A stretch of DNA of 64,000 nt from Adiantum capillus-veneris (GCA_014529385.2 CM043967.1:130195182-130259181), one strand, 5' to 3'; shown: positions 12,023-22,143, counted from the first letter of the stretch. Translations and numbers: made by a program. The notes: generated from the sequence alone by a model not told the origin.

Positions 12023-12316
12023 TTATTCATCATAGGTGCCCATGTTTACTAAGAAGGTCACTAGACGCCTATAGTCATCTTGGTCAAAAGGGTAGGCTTG
12101 TGCAATGGGAGAAACGCTCTCTACTAAGTATGGATCAGACGTGGTCAAGAGACGTATCAGCCATTCTAACTCCTCAAAATTCCTCTCACATGCTAGCGTA
12201 CCTATCAAATCCCATTCACATGAAAGCACTGGAAAGACCATGTGAAATATTTGTGGAAAGTAACGAGGGTACCTCTCACCCAAGGCAGGAGTGGATGACT
12301 CTAGCGTACTAGCCAT
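12023..12316 (-). CDS. Small ORF downstream of pol in B (ORF3), unknown function
   Basis: A 97-codon ORF starting MASTLESST and ending GTYDE before a TAA at 12023-12025. The same frame stays open for about 42 further codons (rich in Asp, including DDDFVYVDDKDRG) to a TGA at 11894-11896, so the TAA may be a later nonsense change. The protein is acidic with several aromatic residues. I recognise no domain, signal peptide or membrane segment. It lies beyond a purine tract and a TATA-like box at 12449-12468, where some plant Gypsy elements carry an extra or env-like ORF, but nothing in the sequence shows an envelope. The region is absent from A and A2, which have unrelated sequence here. Confidence 0.45.
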   Translation of the reverse strand: MASTLESSTPALGERYPRYFPQIFHMVFPVLSCEWDLIGTLACERNFEELEWLIRLLTTSDPYLVESVSPIAQAYPFDQDDYRRLVTFLVNMGTYDE

Positions 12317-12448
12317 ATCTGTACACGCAAATAAATGATGGTTAGAGTGCAAATATTACAAGGGTCGTGTTCTTGTGCATAATTTGTTTTTATGATTTGT
12401 GTTATGGCTCTTGCTCTTTTACTTTTTATCTTGTTTTTGTGAGTATAA

Positions 12449-12468
12449 GGCTTTATATATACATTCCC
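12449..12468 (-). promoter_or_regulatory. TATA-like box upstream of ORF3 in B
   Basis: On the minus strand, GGGAATGTATATATAAAGCC lies between the purine tract at 12541-12552 and the ATG of ORF3 at 12316. Related sequence is present in A (about 33109-33130) and A2 (about 39803-39825). It could start a short transcript covering ORF3, but this rests on the motif and position only. Confidence 0.4.
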
Positions 12469-12540
12469 TAAGATTGTAGATTAAGAGGTCAGGGAGAAAG
12501 GTTGACAGGGAAGCAACTGAATAATGGATGTCCACAAACA

Positions 12541-12552
12541 CTCCCCCCTTCC
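12541..12552 (-). promoter_or_regulatory. Internal polypurine tract of B
   Basis: On the minus strand GGAAGGGGGGAG ends the long polyprotein frame and is followed by TGTTTG, much as a 3' purine tract precedes an LTR. Equivalents are at 32747-32759 and 33023-33034 in A and at 39715-39727 in A2. It could prime plus-strand DNA as a central tract. Confidence 0.5.
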
Positions 12553-12852
12553 TTGGGTAGATCCTATCGTTTGAAATGATGTCGTCACCCTTTGAAACCA
12601 GTTGTTCCAAGTTGTTATAGGTGAAGATTTGTGCCAGTAGTATTCTATTACCTTAGGTGCCTCGTCGAGTTGCAAGGGTGGTAAGGTACTCTCCCAGGAT
12701 CGAACTTGAAGTGGTTCATTAGGTGATTCTTGAACACTGGAAGGTGTGGATTCCTTTGTAGCTTCATGGAGGTCCACTATTGTAGGTGGAGGCTATGTAG
12801 AAGATTTTACCTCTATGGATGTATTACATGAGGAGCTAGAAGCTTCATGGAA

Positions 12853-12864
12853 CTCCCCCCTTCC
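12853..12864 (-). promoter_or_regulatory. Second internal purine tract of B
   Basis: Minus-strand GGAAGGGGGGAG inside the tail coding region (residues S-G-R-G-E). It is conserved at 32438-32449 in A and 39407-39418 in A2. It may be a second internal plus-strand primer or simply coding sequence. Confidence 0.35.
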
Positions 12865-13332
12865 TGAGCTAGGTGGAATAAATTGGTTTTGCCTTGGAGC
12901 CCAAACTAGCTCTGGACTAGGTGTGTAGCATTCTGTGATCTTTCCCTTCCCACGGTCTGCCATTGGCTTTAGCGTTACACTGTTTGACTCATATGGGTTT
13001 GTTGTCGATAGGAAAGGACACATTTTACTTTTAGGTACCCAAATTTGCTGATTTCTATCATAGTAGCCTTGGGCTTCTAATAATCGTTTTGGAATCCATC
13101 GTGATTTGGTCTTGACTCTCCTAGACCGCGCTCTTGGTTTTCCAAGGGAATTTTTTCTTGGAATGGATGGGAGGGTTGAGGTAGTTGGAAGTAAGGCCTT
13201 GGGGACCCATTGATATGTACTCTTCGGTCGTGCAGGTTGAGTACTTGCAATATTACTGCTTGTTGCAACTACAAGTGTTGAAGTGCTAGGTTCATGGGTA
13301 GCCGGCAAAGACGAGTTAACCACCTTGGCTTG

Positions 13333-16011
13333 TCAATGTTGGCTATCCTTCAACTTTGCTAGAGTTTGCAACATAGGTGACTTTGCTTGAATGATAGGGG
13401 TAAGAGTCGGTGGTCGCGTCGTGACACTACCAGTATCCCAATCAATAGTGCATTTGGTTGCCAACATCCACGTGCGTCCGAGGTTTACGTTACCTTCCAT
13501 AGCTCCCGCGGCCATGACTAGAAACCTCTGCACTATGCTTCCATTGTCATAGACAACAGGGATCTGAAGGACTCCAAGAATAGCAGTTTTCTTTTTATTA
13601 ATGCCCTTGACTTGCATCGTACTCGGGGATAGGGTCGGTTTCCCTGATTGACACCAAACTCCATAGGATAACAAATTGTGTTTAGCTCCCGTATCTAATA
13701 AGGCATTGTATAGTACTCTCCCATAGGGGCTATTTAGCTCAATTGGGTATCGTAGCGGTGGCTCAAATTCTAATGAGTCGTCATCTGTGTCCTCGAAAAA
13801 TGCTTGCGTGATTCCCAGATTAGCCTCTCGTTGGCTTCTAAGACGTTGTTGTCGTTCTCGAGCCTCAACTCTTGCTTGGATTTTTATAAGCTTTGCTTGT
13901 TCCTTGGCAGCTTTCTTTTGATGGATAGCTTGCAACTCTTCCTGGCTTAGAGGATCATAATATCTTTTGAATTTACTCCCATTAAGGAATCCAATGGTTT
14001 CAACTCCATCTAGAGTCTCCACACGAATGGTACCTTGCGGGGTAATTTCACACACTCGATATGGTCCCTTACCAGCGTATTTCAATTTCTTCTTTTCATT
14101 ACGTAGCCCGTACATAAGAACTTTATCACCAACCTTGATGTCTTTATCCTTTAAATGGCTATCAAACCACTTCTTTCTCCTATCCTTCTCCACTAGAGCA
14201 TTTCGCACAGCTAATTGCCTCTCTTCATCTAGTCTTTCCAGGATATATAATCGCTCCACTAAGGGGTTACCATCCCAACCTTCTTGAGAAGCTACTCGAA
14301 GACTAGAAATGACAAACTCCCATGGCATAACTGCTTCTTGGCCATACACCATCTTAAACGGTGTGCAATTAATAACAACTTTATACGCAGTACGATAAGC
14401 CCATAAAGCTGATGTAAGCTTTAGGTCCCAATCAGTGCGATGAGCCTCAACTGTCTTTTTCAAAATGGAGATGAGAGTTTCGTTGGTACTCTCAGCTTGG
14501 CCATTTGCTTGGGGATAATAGGGTGTAGACTTGTGGTGAGATATCATGAAGTTTGATGTGAGTTCTTTTATTACTTCATTTATAAAATGAGTTCCATTGT
14601 CACTCACAAGTTCAAAGGGGCATCCAAAACTTGTGATAATGTTCTCAAAGAGGAACTTAGCTGTTGTTTTTGCATCCGCCTTTCGTGTTGCTTTTGCTTC
14701 AGCCCATTTGGTTACATAGTCGGTAGCCACAATGATATATCGTGATTGCGTGTTACGTGCAACCGGACTAATCGGTCCTACAAAGTCTAAGCCCCACTTT
14801 TCAAATGGTTGGGTTACCTTGATGGGATGTAGAGGCATCCTATCACTTCTTTGTGGCTTCTTGAAGCGTTGGCATTCATCACATCCCTTTGCAAAAAGTG
14901 ATGCATCCTTAAACAGAGTGGGCCACCAATAGCCTGACTGTAAGATCTTTCGGGTAGTCAACTTTCCTGAAAAGTGACCACCAGCTACGCCCATGTGTGC
15001 CTCTTGTAGAATATATAAATACTCATCCTCGCGGGCACAGCGTCTAAGAACATCATATTTTCCTCTCTTATAGAGAGTTCCAGCCAGTAAGCAATAGGGT
15101 TCGCATTCCTTGATTAATTTTCGAGCTATATCTTGTCGCAGTTCTTTGGGTGGAAAACCATTAACTAAGAAGTTAACAATCTTTTCACTCCATTCAGGCA
15201 TTGTCTCAACAATGAACAAAGGAGTATCATGCAATTCATCATCAACCCCCGTAGGAGCTTCGCCATTAGGGATACGAGATAAATGATCCGCCATGACATG
15301 TTTCCTCCCAGGCCTCACAACAATGGTGAAGTCAAACTCAAGAAGAATTAACAACCATCGTGTAATTCGACCTGTGGAACACGGCTTGTTTACCAAATAT
15401 AGCAATGCTTGATGATCAACATAAAACACAAACTTGGTAGCAAGAAGGTAATAGCAAAATTTTTTTACTTCGTAAATCATAGCTAGACCTTCGCGCTCTG
15501 TAGTACTGTAGTTCATCTCGGCATCATTTAATTGGCGACTTGCAAAGCTAATAGGGTAGTCCAATTTATGTTCTCCTGGTTGAGTTAGAACACACCCAAT
15601 AGCAAAATTTGATGCATCAATATGCACATGAAAAGGTACATTCCAATCAGGTGTTCGCAGGATTGGAGCACTTGTTAGGGCCTTCTTTAATAACTCATAA
15701 GATTGATGACATTCTTCCGTCCAATGAAACTCGATAAGAAGCTTGTACAATGGACGCGCTATGTCAGCAAAGTTTAAAATAAACCTTTGATAATAACCAA
15801 CATGGCCCATAAATCTTTGAACTCCTTTATAGTTAGTAGGTGGTGGGAAATCGGCAATGGCTTTAATCTTACTCTCCTCTGTGGATATCCCGTTCTTGGA
15901 CACTATATGCCCTAGAATGACTCCATGCTTAACCCAAAATTGGCATTTGAAAGGGTTCAATGAGATGCGATAAAATCTGCACCTTTCAAATATTTTTCGT
16001 AGATATAACAA
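13333..16011 (-). CDS. Pol of B: RT C-terminus, RNase H, integrase, second retropepsin-like domain
   Basis: An uninterrupted 892-codon frame. Residues 1-100 are the end of the RT. RNase H spans about 125-250 with D132 (IDAS), E172/E174 (TEREG) and D199 (YVDH). The integrase zinc module has H339, H346, C377 and C380. The catalytic core has D409 (GLDFVGP), D471 (SDNGTHF) and E507 (NGQAE), giving the D-D-35-E spacing. A GPYRV segment at 649-653 marks the C-terminal integrase module. After a charged Lys/Arg/Glu-rich linker (690-730) comes ALLDTGAKHNLLS (773-776 = DTGA) and NLGRTW (844-846 = LGR), the two signature motifs of retropepsins. The conventional protease lies upstream of RT, so this is a second one. 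The upstream RT frame is the same but is interrupted by TGA at 16099-16101, so the first Met of this frame is not a natural start. Confidence 0.88.
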   Translation of the reverse strand: MLYLRKIFERCRFYRISLNPFKCQFWVKHGVILGHIVSKNGISTEESKIKAIADFPPPTNYKGVQRFMGHVGYYQRFILNFADIARPLYKLLIEFHWTEECHQSYELLKKALTSAPILRTPDWNVPFHVHIDASNFAIGCVLTQPGEHKLDYPISFASRQLNDAEMNYSTTEREGLAMIYEVKKFCYYLLATKFVFYVDHQALLYLVNKPCSTGRITRWLLILLEFDFTIVVRPGRKHVMADHLSRIPNGEAPTGVDDELHDTPLFIVETMPEWSEKIVNFLVNGFPPKELRQDIARKLIKECEPYCLLAGTLYKRGKYDVLRRCAREDEYLYILQEAHMGVAGGHFSGKLTTRKILQSGYWWPTLFKDASLFAKGCDECQRFKKPQRSDRMPLHPIKVTQPFEKWGLDFVGPISPVARNTQSRYIIVATDYVTKWAEAKATRKADAKTTAKFLFENIITSFGCPFELVSDNGTHFINEVIKELTSNFMISHHKSTPYYPQANGQAESTNETLISILKKTVEAHRTDWDLKLTSALWAYRTAYKVVINCTPFKMVYGQEAVMPWEFVISSLRVASQEGWDGNPLVERLYILERLDEERQLAVRNALVEKDRRKKWFDSHLKDKDIKVGDKVLMYGLRNEKKKLKYAGKGPYRVCEITPQGTIRVETLDGVETIGFLNGSKFKRYYDPLSQEELQAIHQKKAAKEQAKLIKIQARVEARERQQRLRSQREANLGITQAFFEDTDDDSLEFEPPLRYPIELNSPYGRVLYNALLDTGAKHNLLSYGVWCQSGKPTLSPSTMQVKGINKKKTAILGVLQIPVVYDNGSIVQRFLVMAAGAMEGNVNLGRTWMLATKCTIDWDTGSVTTRPPTLTPIIQAKSPMLQTLAKLKDSQH
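13430..13740 (-). other. Second retropepsin-like domain (D-T-G-A) after integrase
   Basis: Residues about 757-860 of the frame at 13333-16011. D-T-G-A is followed by hydrophobic LLS, a stretch with ILGVLQIPVVY, a hydrophobic FLVMAAGA strand and L-G-R-T-W. This matches the order active site, flap region, second hydrophobic-Gly-Arg motif. The length of about 100 residues suits a homodimeric retropepsin. It is removed by the shared deletion in A and A2. It might be active or a substrate-binding relic. Confidence 0.6.
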
Positions 16012-16098
16012 ATGCTTCTCCCAAGAAGAATAAACACAAAGGTCGTCTAGGAAAGCTTCACAAAACTCCCTTAGAAATTCTTTAAACGCAGTGTTTAT

Positions 16099-17313
16099 TC
16101 ATCGTTGGAATGTAGCAGGGGCATTTGTTAAGCCAAAAGCCATAACACGAAATGCAAACACTCCAAACTCTGTGATAAAAGCAGTTTTAGCTTGGTCCTC
16201 TAATGCAATTGTGATTTGATTGTAACCTGAGTACCCATCTAAAAAGCTATAAGCTTCCTTGCCCGCAACTCTTTCAAGCACATGTTCTGAATATGAAAAG
16301 GGATAATGATCTCTCCTAGTAGCTGCATTAACTTTCTTGAGGTCCACGCACACTCGTAGTTTCCCATTCTTTTTTGGCACAATGACTATTGGAGAAACCC
16401 ATTATGAGTGCTCAATAGGGTATATGAATCCACATTGGATAAGTTTTTCAATCTCCTCTTGTACAATTTTGGCGTACTTAGGATTCATTGGATATGGTCG
16501 TTGCTGGATGGGTTTAGCAGTGTTGATCATGGGAATTGTATGTTGCACCACAGAAGGTGGAACACCCTTCATGTCATGATATGTCCAAGCAAAGATATCC
16601 TTGTATTCCTTGAGGAGCTCCTTAAGTACAGCCTCTTCAGTTTCGGTAAGGTCTTGAGCAATAAAGACTGGTTTAGACTCCTCACCTAGTTCTGCTAATT
16701 CTATCTCTTTAACTACCGCTGGACCATCATAGACTCCACTGCTTCCATTGGTAGGTATTCGTTGGGCTTTGGCATACACAACCTTTTGCTCCCCCGTGGT
16801 ATAAGATTTAAAATGTTCAGGAGCCGTATGTAAGTCAGCAGGCTCTTGTCCTGACGGAGACCTTTCTTTTAGTTCTACCTCCTTTTGTTGTTGTGCTAAC
16901 TCTCGGTTTTGACGTCTTCTTATAGTTCGACTCAATTTCGGCTCGGTAACCTCCAATTGAGCGAGGTCAATGGGTCGCGGGCTGCACCACATGACACTCT
17001 GGAGATGTTCACCCCAACTGTCTACTAGCTTTTGATGAGCATCACATGCTCCTAGATAGCTAAGCCATTCTGTAGTAGATCTTTTCTTGTTTATCCTAGC
17101 TCTCACATTTGCTCGATATCGTCGTCTCTTATATGACCTTTGTTTCTTGTTAAGGTTTTGATTTTGGTAAATGTTTGAACTCGACTCGCCTGATAGGTCT
17201 TCGCTTGTATCTTCTTCACTCTCATATAAATTACCATAGATGGTCGTACTAGGCCTTGAGTGTTCAGTTTCTATACTTGGTTCACTCGATGTTTCTTCAG
17301 GTTCTGAATCCAT
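16099..17313 (-). pseudogene. Reverse transcriptase of B, N-terminal part, two stop codons
   Basis: One frame with the pol ORF at 13333-16011, split by TAA (16402-16404, just after PIEHS) and TGA (16099-16101, just after TFQR). A long acidic then basic linker starts MDSEPEE. RT begins near LKEYKDIFAWTY, with PYPMNPKYAKIVQEEI, VPKKNGKLRVCVDLKKVN, FLDGYSGYNQ and FGLTNAPATFQR. The catalytic FLDD (LDD of the Y/F-x-D-D box) is read just after the TGA. The sequence resembles Athila/Tat-type RTs, not chromoviruses. Copies DNA from the element RNA when intact. Confidence 0.88.
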
Positions 17314-17319
17314 TTCTCC

Positions 17320-17577
17320 CTAAGATTCCGTTTCTGATGTGTATTGGCCTGAAGCCTTTGAGGAGTCATCGGTTTCACTCTCAGGTAGGTGTGCCTCTTT
17401 CTTATCATCTGATGTTACATGCGCTGCACCTAACATGTTTACTGGTGCAATGTGTGGTATCTCTTCCCCATCTGGTGTTACCCAGGTTGTTCCTCTAGCT
17501 CCCCATGTATCTATAGTTACTGCTAGGTGTACCCAATCGACATTGTTTGACTCAGCCATTCCGGGTAGGATATCCAT
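17320..17577 (-). pseudogene. Protease-RT linker of B
   Basis: Same frame as the protease and RT, bounded by stop codons on both sides. It reads MDILPGMAESNNVDWVHL, then WGARGTTWVTPDG, then an acidic Ser-rich end. A and A2 keep the first two thirds (31864-32100 and 38816-39045) and then jump to the W-x-P-K tail, so the right deletion boundary of the non-autonomous family lies inside this segment. No function is recognised. Confidence 0.6.
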
Positions 17578-17661
17578 ATAAGGAGAGTTCTCCCCAATAT
17601 CCGTGTCTTCGTTACACGTGTAACAATACTGTAATGGAGCTGAGTGAATTGTTGTGTCTGA

Positions 17662-18453
17662 TCAATTATCAATGATGAATTTATTTCCTAGAGGATGCGT
17701 TCGACCACTTAAAAGATCAACTCGAATGACAGAGTCTTGGAACTGTAAGTAGACGTGGTTTTTGGACCAGTCATGCACCATTTTTGCTTCCCTCATGAAT
17801 GGACGCCCTAAGATCATCTCAAATGACATAGGATGCTTGGAAAAATCCATAACAATGAAAGTCTGCCTTACCTTGTGTCCCAAGACCTTGATTCTGAGAT
17901 CCTTTAGCATTCCAATAGGCGTAACAATAGATCCATTAGCCATTTTTACCACTACGCTTGTGGCTTCAAGGTGAGGTCGCCCCATAGACTCCCAACAACT
18001 CTTTGTCACCATGCTGACTCCCGCACCACCGTCAAGGACCCCCTTTACATTTAATCCTTTAGTAGTGATTGGTAGAGTAGCATTAGATTCATCACCTTCA
18101 AAGTATTGCCCCAACTTGTTAACGGGTACTTCAATTACAGATTCATGTCCCGCTAGGTCAGATGGTGGTGCTAAATGTTCCTCATCATTCATTACCGAGT
18201 CAGGTTTGTTCATATGTGCAAACTGTGGTAATCCGGCCTGTAATTCTCCATTGAGGAAGGCTCGAAGAGCTGAAACTTGCTCGGGGTCTTTATATAGTTT
18301 GGACATGATGGTGGTTCGAACTTCTGAAGACATGAAATCCATCACTTTGGCAACGTTTAATGGCATCTTGTGGGACGTAGGACCCTGACAAGAGAATGGT
18401 GAAGATGGAATCTCCACTTCCTCAAGGGGGTCGGGCATTCCCTCACTAAACAT
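17662..18453 (-). CDS. gag C-terminus and retropepsin of B (active site D-G-G)
   Basis: A 263-codon frame. Residues 30-80 (PLNVAKVMDFMSSEVRTTIM onward) are conserved with A and A2. The protease core is VKGVLDGGAGVSMVT (D-G-G at 141-143) and EMILGRPFM (ILGR at 214-217). Retropepsins normally read D-S/T-G: A has DSG, but B and A2 have DGG. The frame ends HPLGNKFIIDN with a TGA at 17662-17664. A stop lies at the corresponding position in A (TAA) and A2 (TGA), which may be an old family-wide boundary rather than three separate losses. Upstream gag is out of frame, so the listed start is just the first Met. Confidence 0.75.
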   Translation of the reverse strand: MFSEGMPDPLEEVEIPSSPFSCQGPTSHKMPLNVAKVMDFMSSEVRTTIMSKLYKDPEQVSALRAFLNGELQAGLPQFAHMNKPDSVMNDEEHLAPPSDLAGHESVIEVPVNKLGQYFEGDESNATLPITTKGLNVKGVLDGGAGVSMVTKSCWESMGRPHLEATSVVVKMANGSIVTPIGMLKDLRIKVLGHKVRQTFIVMDFSKHPMSFEMILGRPFMREAKMVHDWSKNHVYLQFQDSVIRVDLLSGRTHPLGNKFIIDN

Positions 18454-18499
18454 TCTCTCTAGTAGGAAAGGTGTGTGTCCACTTTCAGATGTCCTACCC

Positions 18500-21400
18500 T
18501 CACTCTCTTCCCGAATGATACTGGGTATAGCAGTTCTTGTGAGGTTGAACTTGTGTGGGAAACACTGTGTTTGACATCTGGATATGTTTGGGTTCAGGTT
18601 CTAATGTTCGTTGAGTTTCTTCCACCAAACCCCTCAGTTGTTGGACTCGTTCAATTTCCACTGTCGGGTTTGGATAGGTTCCAATCTTTCTCTTGCAATC
18701 CTCATTTTTTGTCTCTCGTGGCTTATCTTGGGGGTTCGCAACTGGGTGGTTTAACTTTGAATACTCGTTTGGTGTTCGTCGTAATTCCCTCTCGTGATTT
18801 TCCTCACTGGCTTTTTCCTTTGTAGTAACAGTTTTGGTCTCCGTGGTCTCTATCGAATCTGAGTCATCCTCAGGGTCATTCATATACACGGGATCCTCTC
18901 CTGTCCCTATGTTAGTCTTTGAACTAGGTTTTGAGCTAGAAGCATTAAGGGATTTCTTTCTTCGTGTTTTCTTCTTTCTCGCTCGGCCAATCGATGCAGC
19001 ATCTCTCTCTTCGAGGATGTCATTTTGCTTTTGGAGCATCGACCGTGTGAGTGCATTCACTGGTGCTATGTTTATAGTTGGTGGTGTCCCATCAACAATC
19101 TCTATTATGTTCAATGGTGTGATTTTCGGTGCATTTGGATTGTTAGGACACTGTGCGATCAAATGATCTATGCCACAACGATTACAAGTGAGTATTGGCA
19201 TTGCCAATGCACTCCCTTGACTTGTTTGCATTAGTGCAACATTCTTTTGCATTCTAATGGGGCACTCAGCTACTCGATGTGGTCCACCACATTCGTAGCA
19301 CTGAAGAGGTGGTCTCCTGGAAAAACTATTAATGTTTTGGCCTCTTGTTGCTAGCACAGTAGCTTGATATACCGGTTTGATTTGTCCCCAATGGTCTTCC
19401 ATATAGTACATGGGACACTCCTCAAGCATGTCGACTCCATAGGTGATACTAGAGTCTATGTCCTCTTCGCAATCTACATAAGTACTAGATGACTCGCAAC
19501 CTATTTGGTTCATAGGTGTAACTCTTGGATGAGGGGGTTGCGGTCAAAGCACTGGAGGTGGCAACGGTGTGGTTTGGACCACATTTTCGGTTCTAGGGAC
19601 CATGTGCTGTAATGGCAACTGTTGCTCCATGGGTGGGGTAGGCATCAATGCAGGAACTTGAGGTGAGTCTGCCCAAGCTATAGGCGGTCGATTTTCCATG
19701 ATGCGTTTAAGCATTAGGCAATCCTTCACTTGATGGCCATACCTACCACACGCGTTACAAGTCCCGTTAAACTTTACTCTGAAAGTAGGGCATTCACTCG
19801 CAGTATGTGGGCCCAAGCAGATTGAGCACCATTGCTGCTCCCTTCTTGGATACATATGAGTGTTTTGTGGAGCACGATTACCCCTAAGGCTTTCTTGGAT
19901 GGCCTTGGTGAGATCTGCCAAAGTCATCTCAGATATCGTTTGCTCTTTCACGATTGGCTTTATCTTCATTGGCTCATGCCCTGATGCTTGCAAGCTACTA
20001 GACTTCGACTCGGCAGACACTCTTTCTCCTGCAATCATTAAATTATCCTCCAATTGGATTGCATTCATGGTGACTGCTTCCCAAGTAGTGATACCTCTAA
20101 TGACTAGGCCATTATAAATACATTCATGTCGTAGTCCCCTAATGAATCTATCGAGCAATTGGTTGTTGTTGAATCCCTCGTTTGGATTGCATCGAGAATT
20201 CAAATTCTTTAGGTGACTAATGAAGTCTCTCACGGATTCACCTTCTTCTCGTTGGGCTTTCTGGAGCTGAGAGGCTACACCCCAAAGTACTCCCTCTCAT
20301 ATGTATTCTTTTAAGAACAGTCTCCTAAGAGTAGAGTAGATCGTTTTCTCTTCTACTCTTAAGGTTCTATACCAATCTCCAGCCTTTCCGCTTAGGGTCA
20401 AACTCAAAGCCTTACACTTATGTAGCTCATTGTGCTCTTCCAAGGAATCGCACACACGTTCAAAGACTTCCATATGCTTTCTAGCATCTCCGTCTCCACT
20501 GAATTTCTGTGTGAGCTTAGCTACTTGAATTGCCTTGCTCCTAGGCTCTCTATCAGGTGCACTACGCATGTTTTCCGCAATAGAGTGACCGATAGTTTGA
20601 GCAAATGCTGCCCAATCTCCTATCTGAGCAAGTATAATGGGTGTATGTGCTCCTGGAACCACATGTGAGATGGGAGTTGGCCTTGGCATGGGCATACGCG
20701 CGGCTCTTGGGTCCCATATTTCGTATGGTGGTGTACCAGACGGTGGTCCAAAGTTTACAGGCGTGGCCCTAGGCATAGGGGGTGCCTGATATGGCATGTT
20801 ATTATTAAATGGCATGGCTCCACTTGTATAAGAGCTTGGATAATACCATTGTGGATTGTAAGCTCTCGGAATAATCGGAGGTGTAGGAGCTACATGAGGC
20901 TGAGGTACGACAGGTGCACACGATTGATACATACATGTAGGTATAGTTGGGGGCACTGTGCTACTAGGCATCGGCGCAGTGTTAACAAATGAACTCCATG
21001 GTGTACTTCTTTTCATGCTCACCACTGGGATATGCATGGTAGCCGTAGTGTCATTAAGAGAAAGATGAGCTAGATTTGGGAAGGTAAAGCTACCACTTGT
21101 GGGCTCAGATTGTACTGAGGCTCCTGGCGAAACAAGATATGGAGGATCAATGGGGCTCACTGAGGGAGTCTCCATTTGTGACAGGGTTGGTTGATTGGCC
21201 TTTCCCGTATCCAAGAATCTCATTAGGCCTGTTGAAGGCATGTTGATCCCTGTGTTCTGTCTTTCTAACTCGACAATCCTATGGAGGACATCACAGACTT
21301 TCTGTTGTTGCTCATCTATGCTAGTAGCACCCGATGTGGATTGTAGAACATCTAACCAACCCACATGATAGGTGTGTCCTGTGTACCGATCAGTTAAAGC

Positions 21401-22143
21401 TTCTGCTTGTAGGTCATACTCCCAATTTTCGTTTAGGAATATCCCATCTAGGCCTGGCGTGCTGGAGGTTTCCCTCGAAGTGGAAGCATTATTGCTCCCC
21501 ATCGCTTGCCCCTTCATGACTGCTACCTTGGGAGCACTCGGTTGCTCGGCTGGCATGATTGTTGTCATAGGATCCTTTGCTTTCAGGGCTCGACTTTGTT
21601 CTAGCCTTCGTAGGTTCTCAATTTCCCTCTCCCTTGTTGCTTGCATATAGCGTTCGATCTCTTGCACTTCGGCAAGACTCCTACCATCGGGTAGTAAAAC
21701 CTCAGAGGGAGATAGTCCTAAAGGATCAGGAGGTGCAATGGATGGAACATTCACATGCACACTCTCAAGAAGCATAGGGTCTATTTTAGACATGAATGGC
21801 GAATTTACTTCCCCACTTCCTTCATTTATTTCATTAACTGCATGTTCGGAGCGAGTAGCTTCACTAAGGGTCTCTTTTAAGCGGCTAAACACGCTGGACC
21901 CGGGCCGTGGGCCCATGGCATGCATGTCTTGACTTGAACTATCAGGGTTTGGTGTAGGATACCCCTCCATGACTTCGTAGTCAGAGGAAGAATCACTAGA
22001 CGCGATATGAGGATCTTGGGTCGCGCTACCTTGAGTCCCGGCCGAAGGTCCAGAACTAGGGTGGAGGAATAATGGGTGCCCGCGTAAATGGAGGCACTAC
22101 CAATATGCTCGTGCTCTAACACTCGTCCAGAGCGTAGGTTCAT
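18500..22143 (-). pseudogene. gag of B with four zinc knuckles (broken)
   Basis: Start at MNLRSGRVLE (ATG at 22141-22143), matching A and A2. A frameshift near 22085 moves the frame to the long stretch 21970-20297 (MEGYPTPNPD to LFLKEYI), which ends at a TGA where A has CGA. It continues 20233-19544 (ends TGA after PPPVL where A has GGA) and 19513-18500, after which a frameshift leads into the protease. The first half is proline- and methionine-rich. The capsid-like part includes DREPRSKAIQVAKLT and DWYRTLRVEEKT. Knuckles: CSICLGPHTASEC, CNACGRYGHQVKDC, CYECGGPHRVAEC and CNRCGIDHLIAQC. Three of these have one residue less than the usual C-x2-C-x4-H-x4-C. It forms the particle core when intact. 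Confidence 0.88.

Larger units (their letters stand above)
12481..13332 (-). pseudogene. C-terminal tail of the B polyprotein with W-x-P-K repeats
   Basis: This follows the pol ORF in the same frame after one TGA (13333-13335). A TAG at about 12793 splits it again. The first part carries four spaced motifs: QWVPK, RWIPK, IWVPK and VWAPR, about 20-45 residues apart. The second part reads MDLHEATKES, then LQLDEAPKVIEYYW and WNNWFQ, and ends over the purine tract STQGRGE. Homologous tails follow the protease in A and A2, joined in frame to it. The function is unknown. Because the non-autonomous copies keep this tail but not RT or integrase, it may act with gag in cis, for example in assembly or nucleic-acid binding. 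Confidence 0.6.

Noticed and set aside
12023-12352. Env-like gene in B
   Set aside because: No signal peptide, membrane segment or coiled coil is visible in the frame, so I list it only as an ORF of unknown function.
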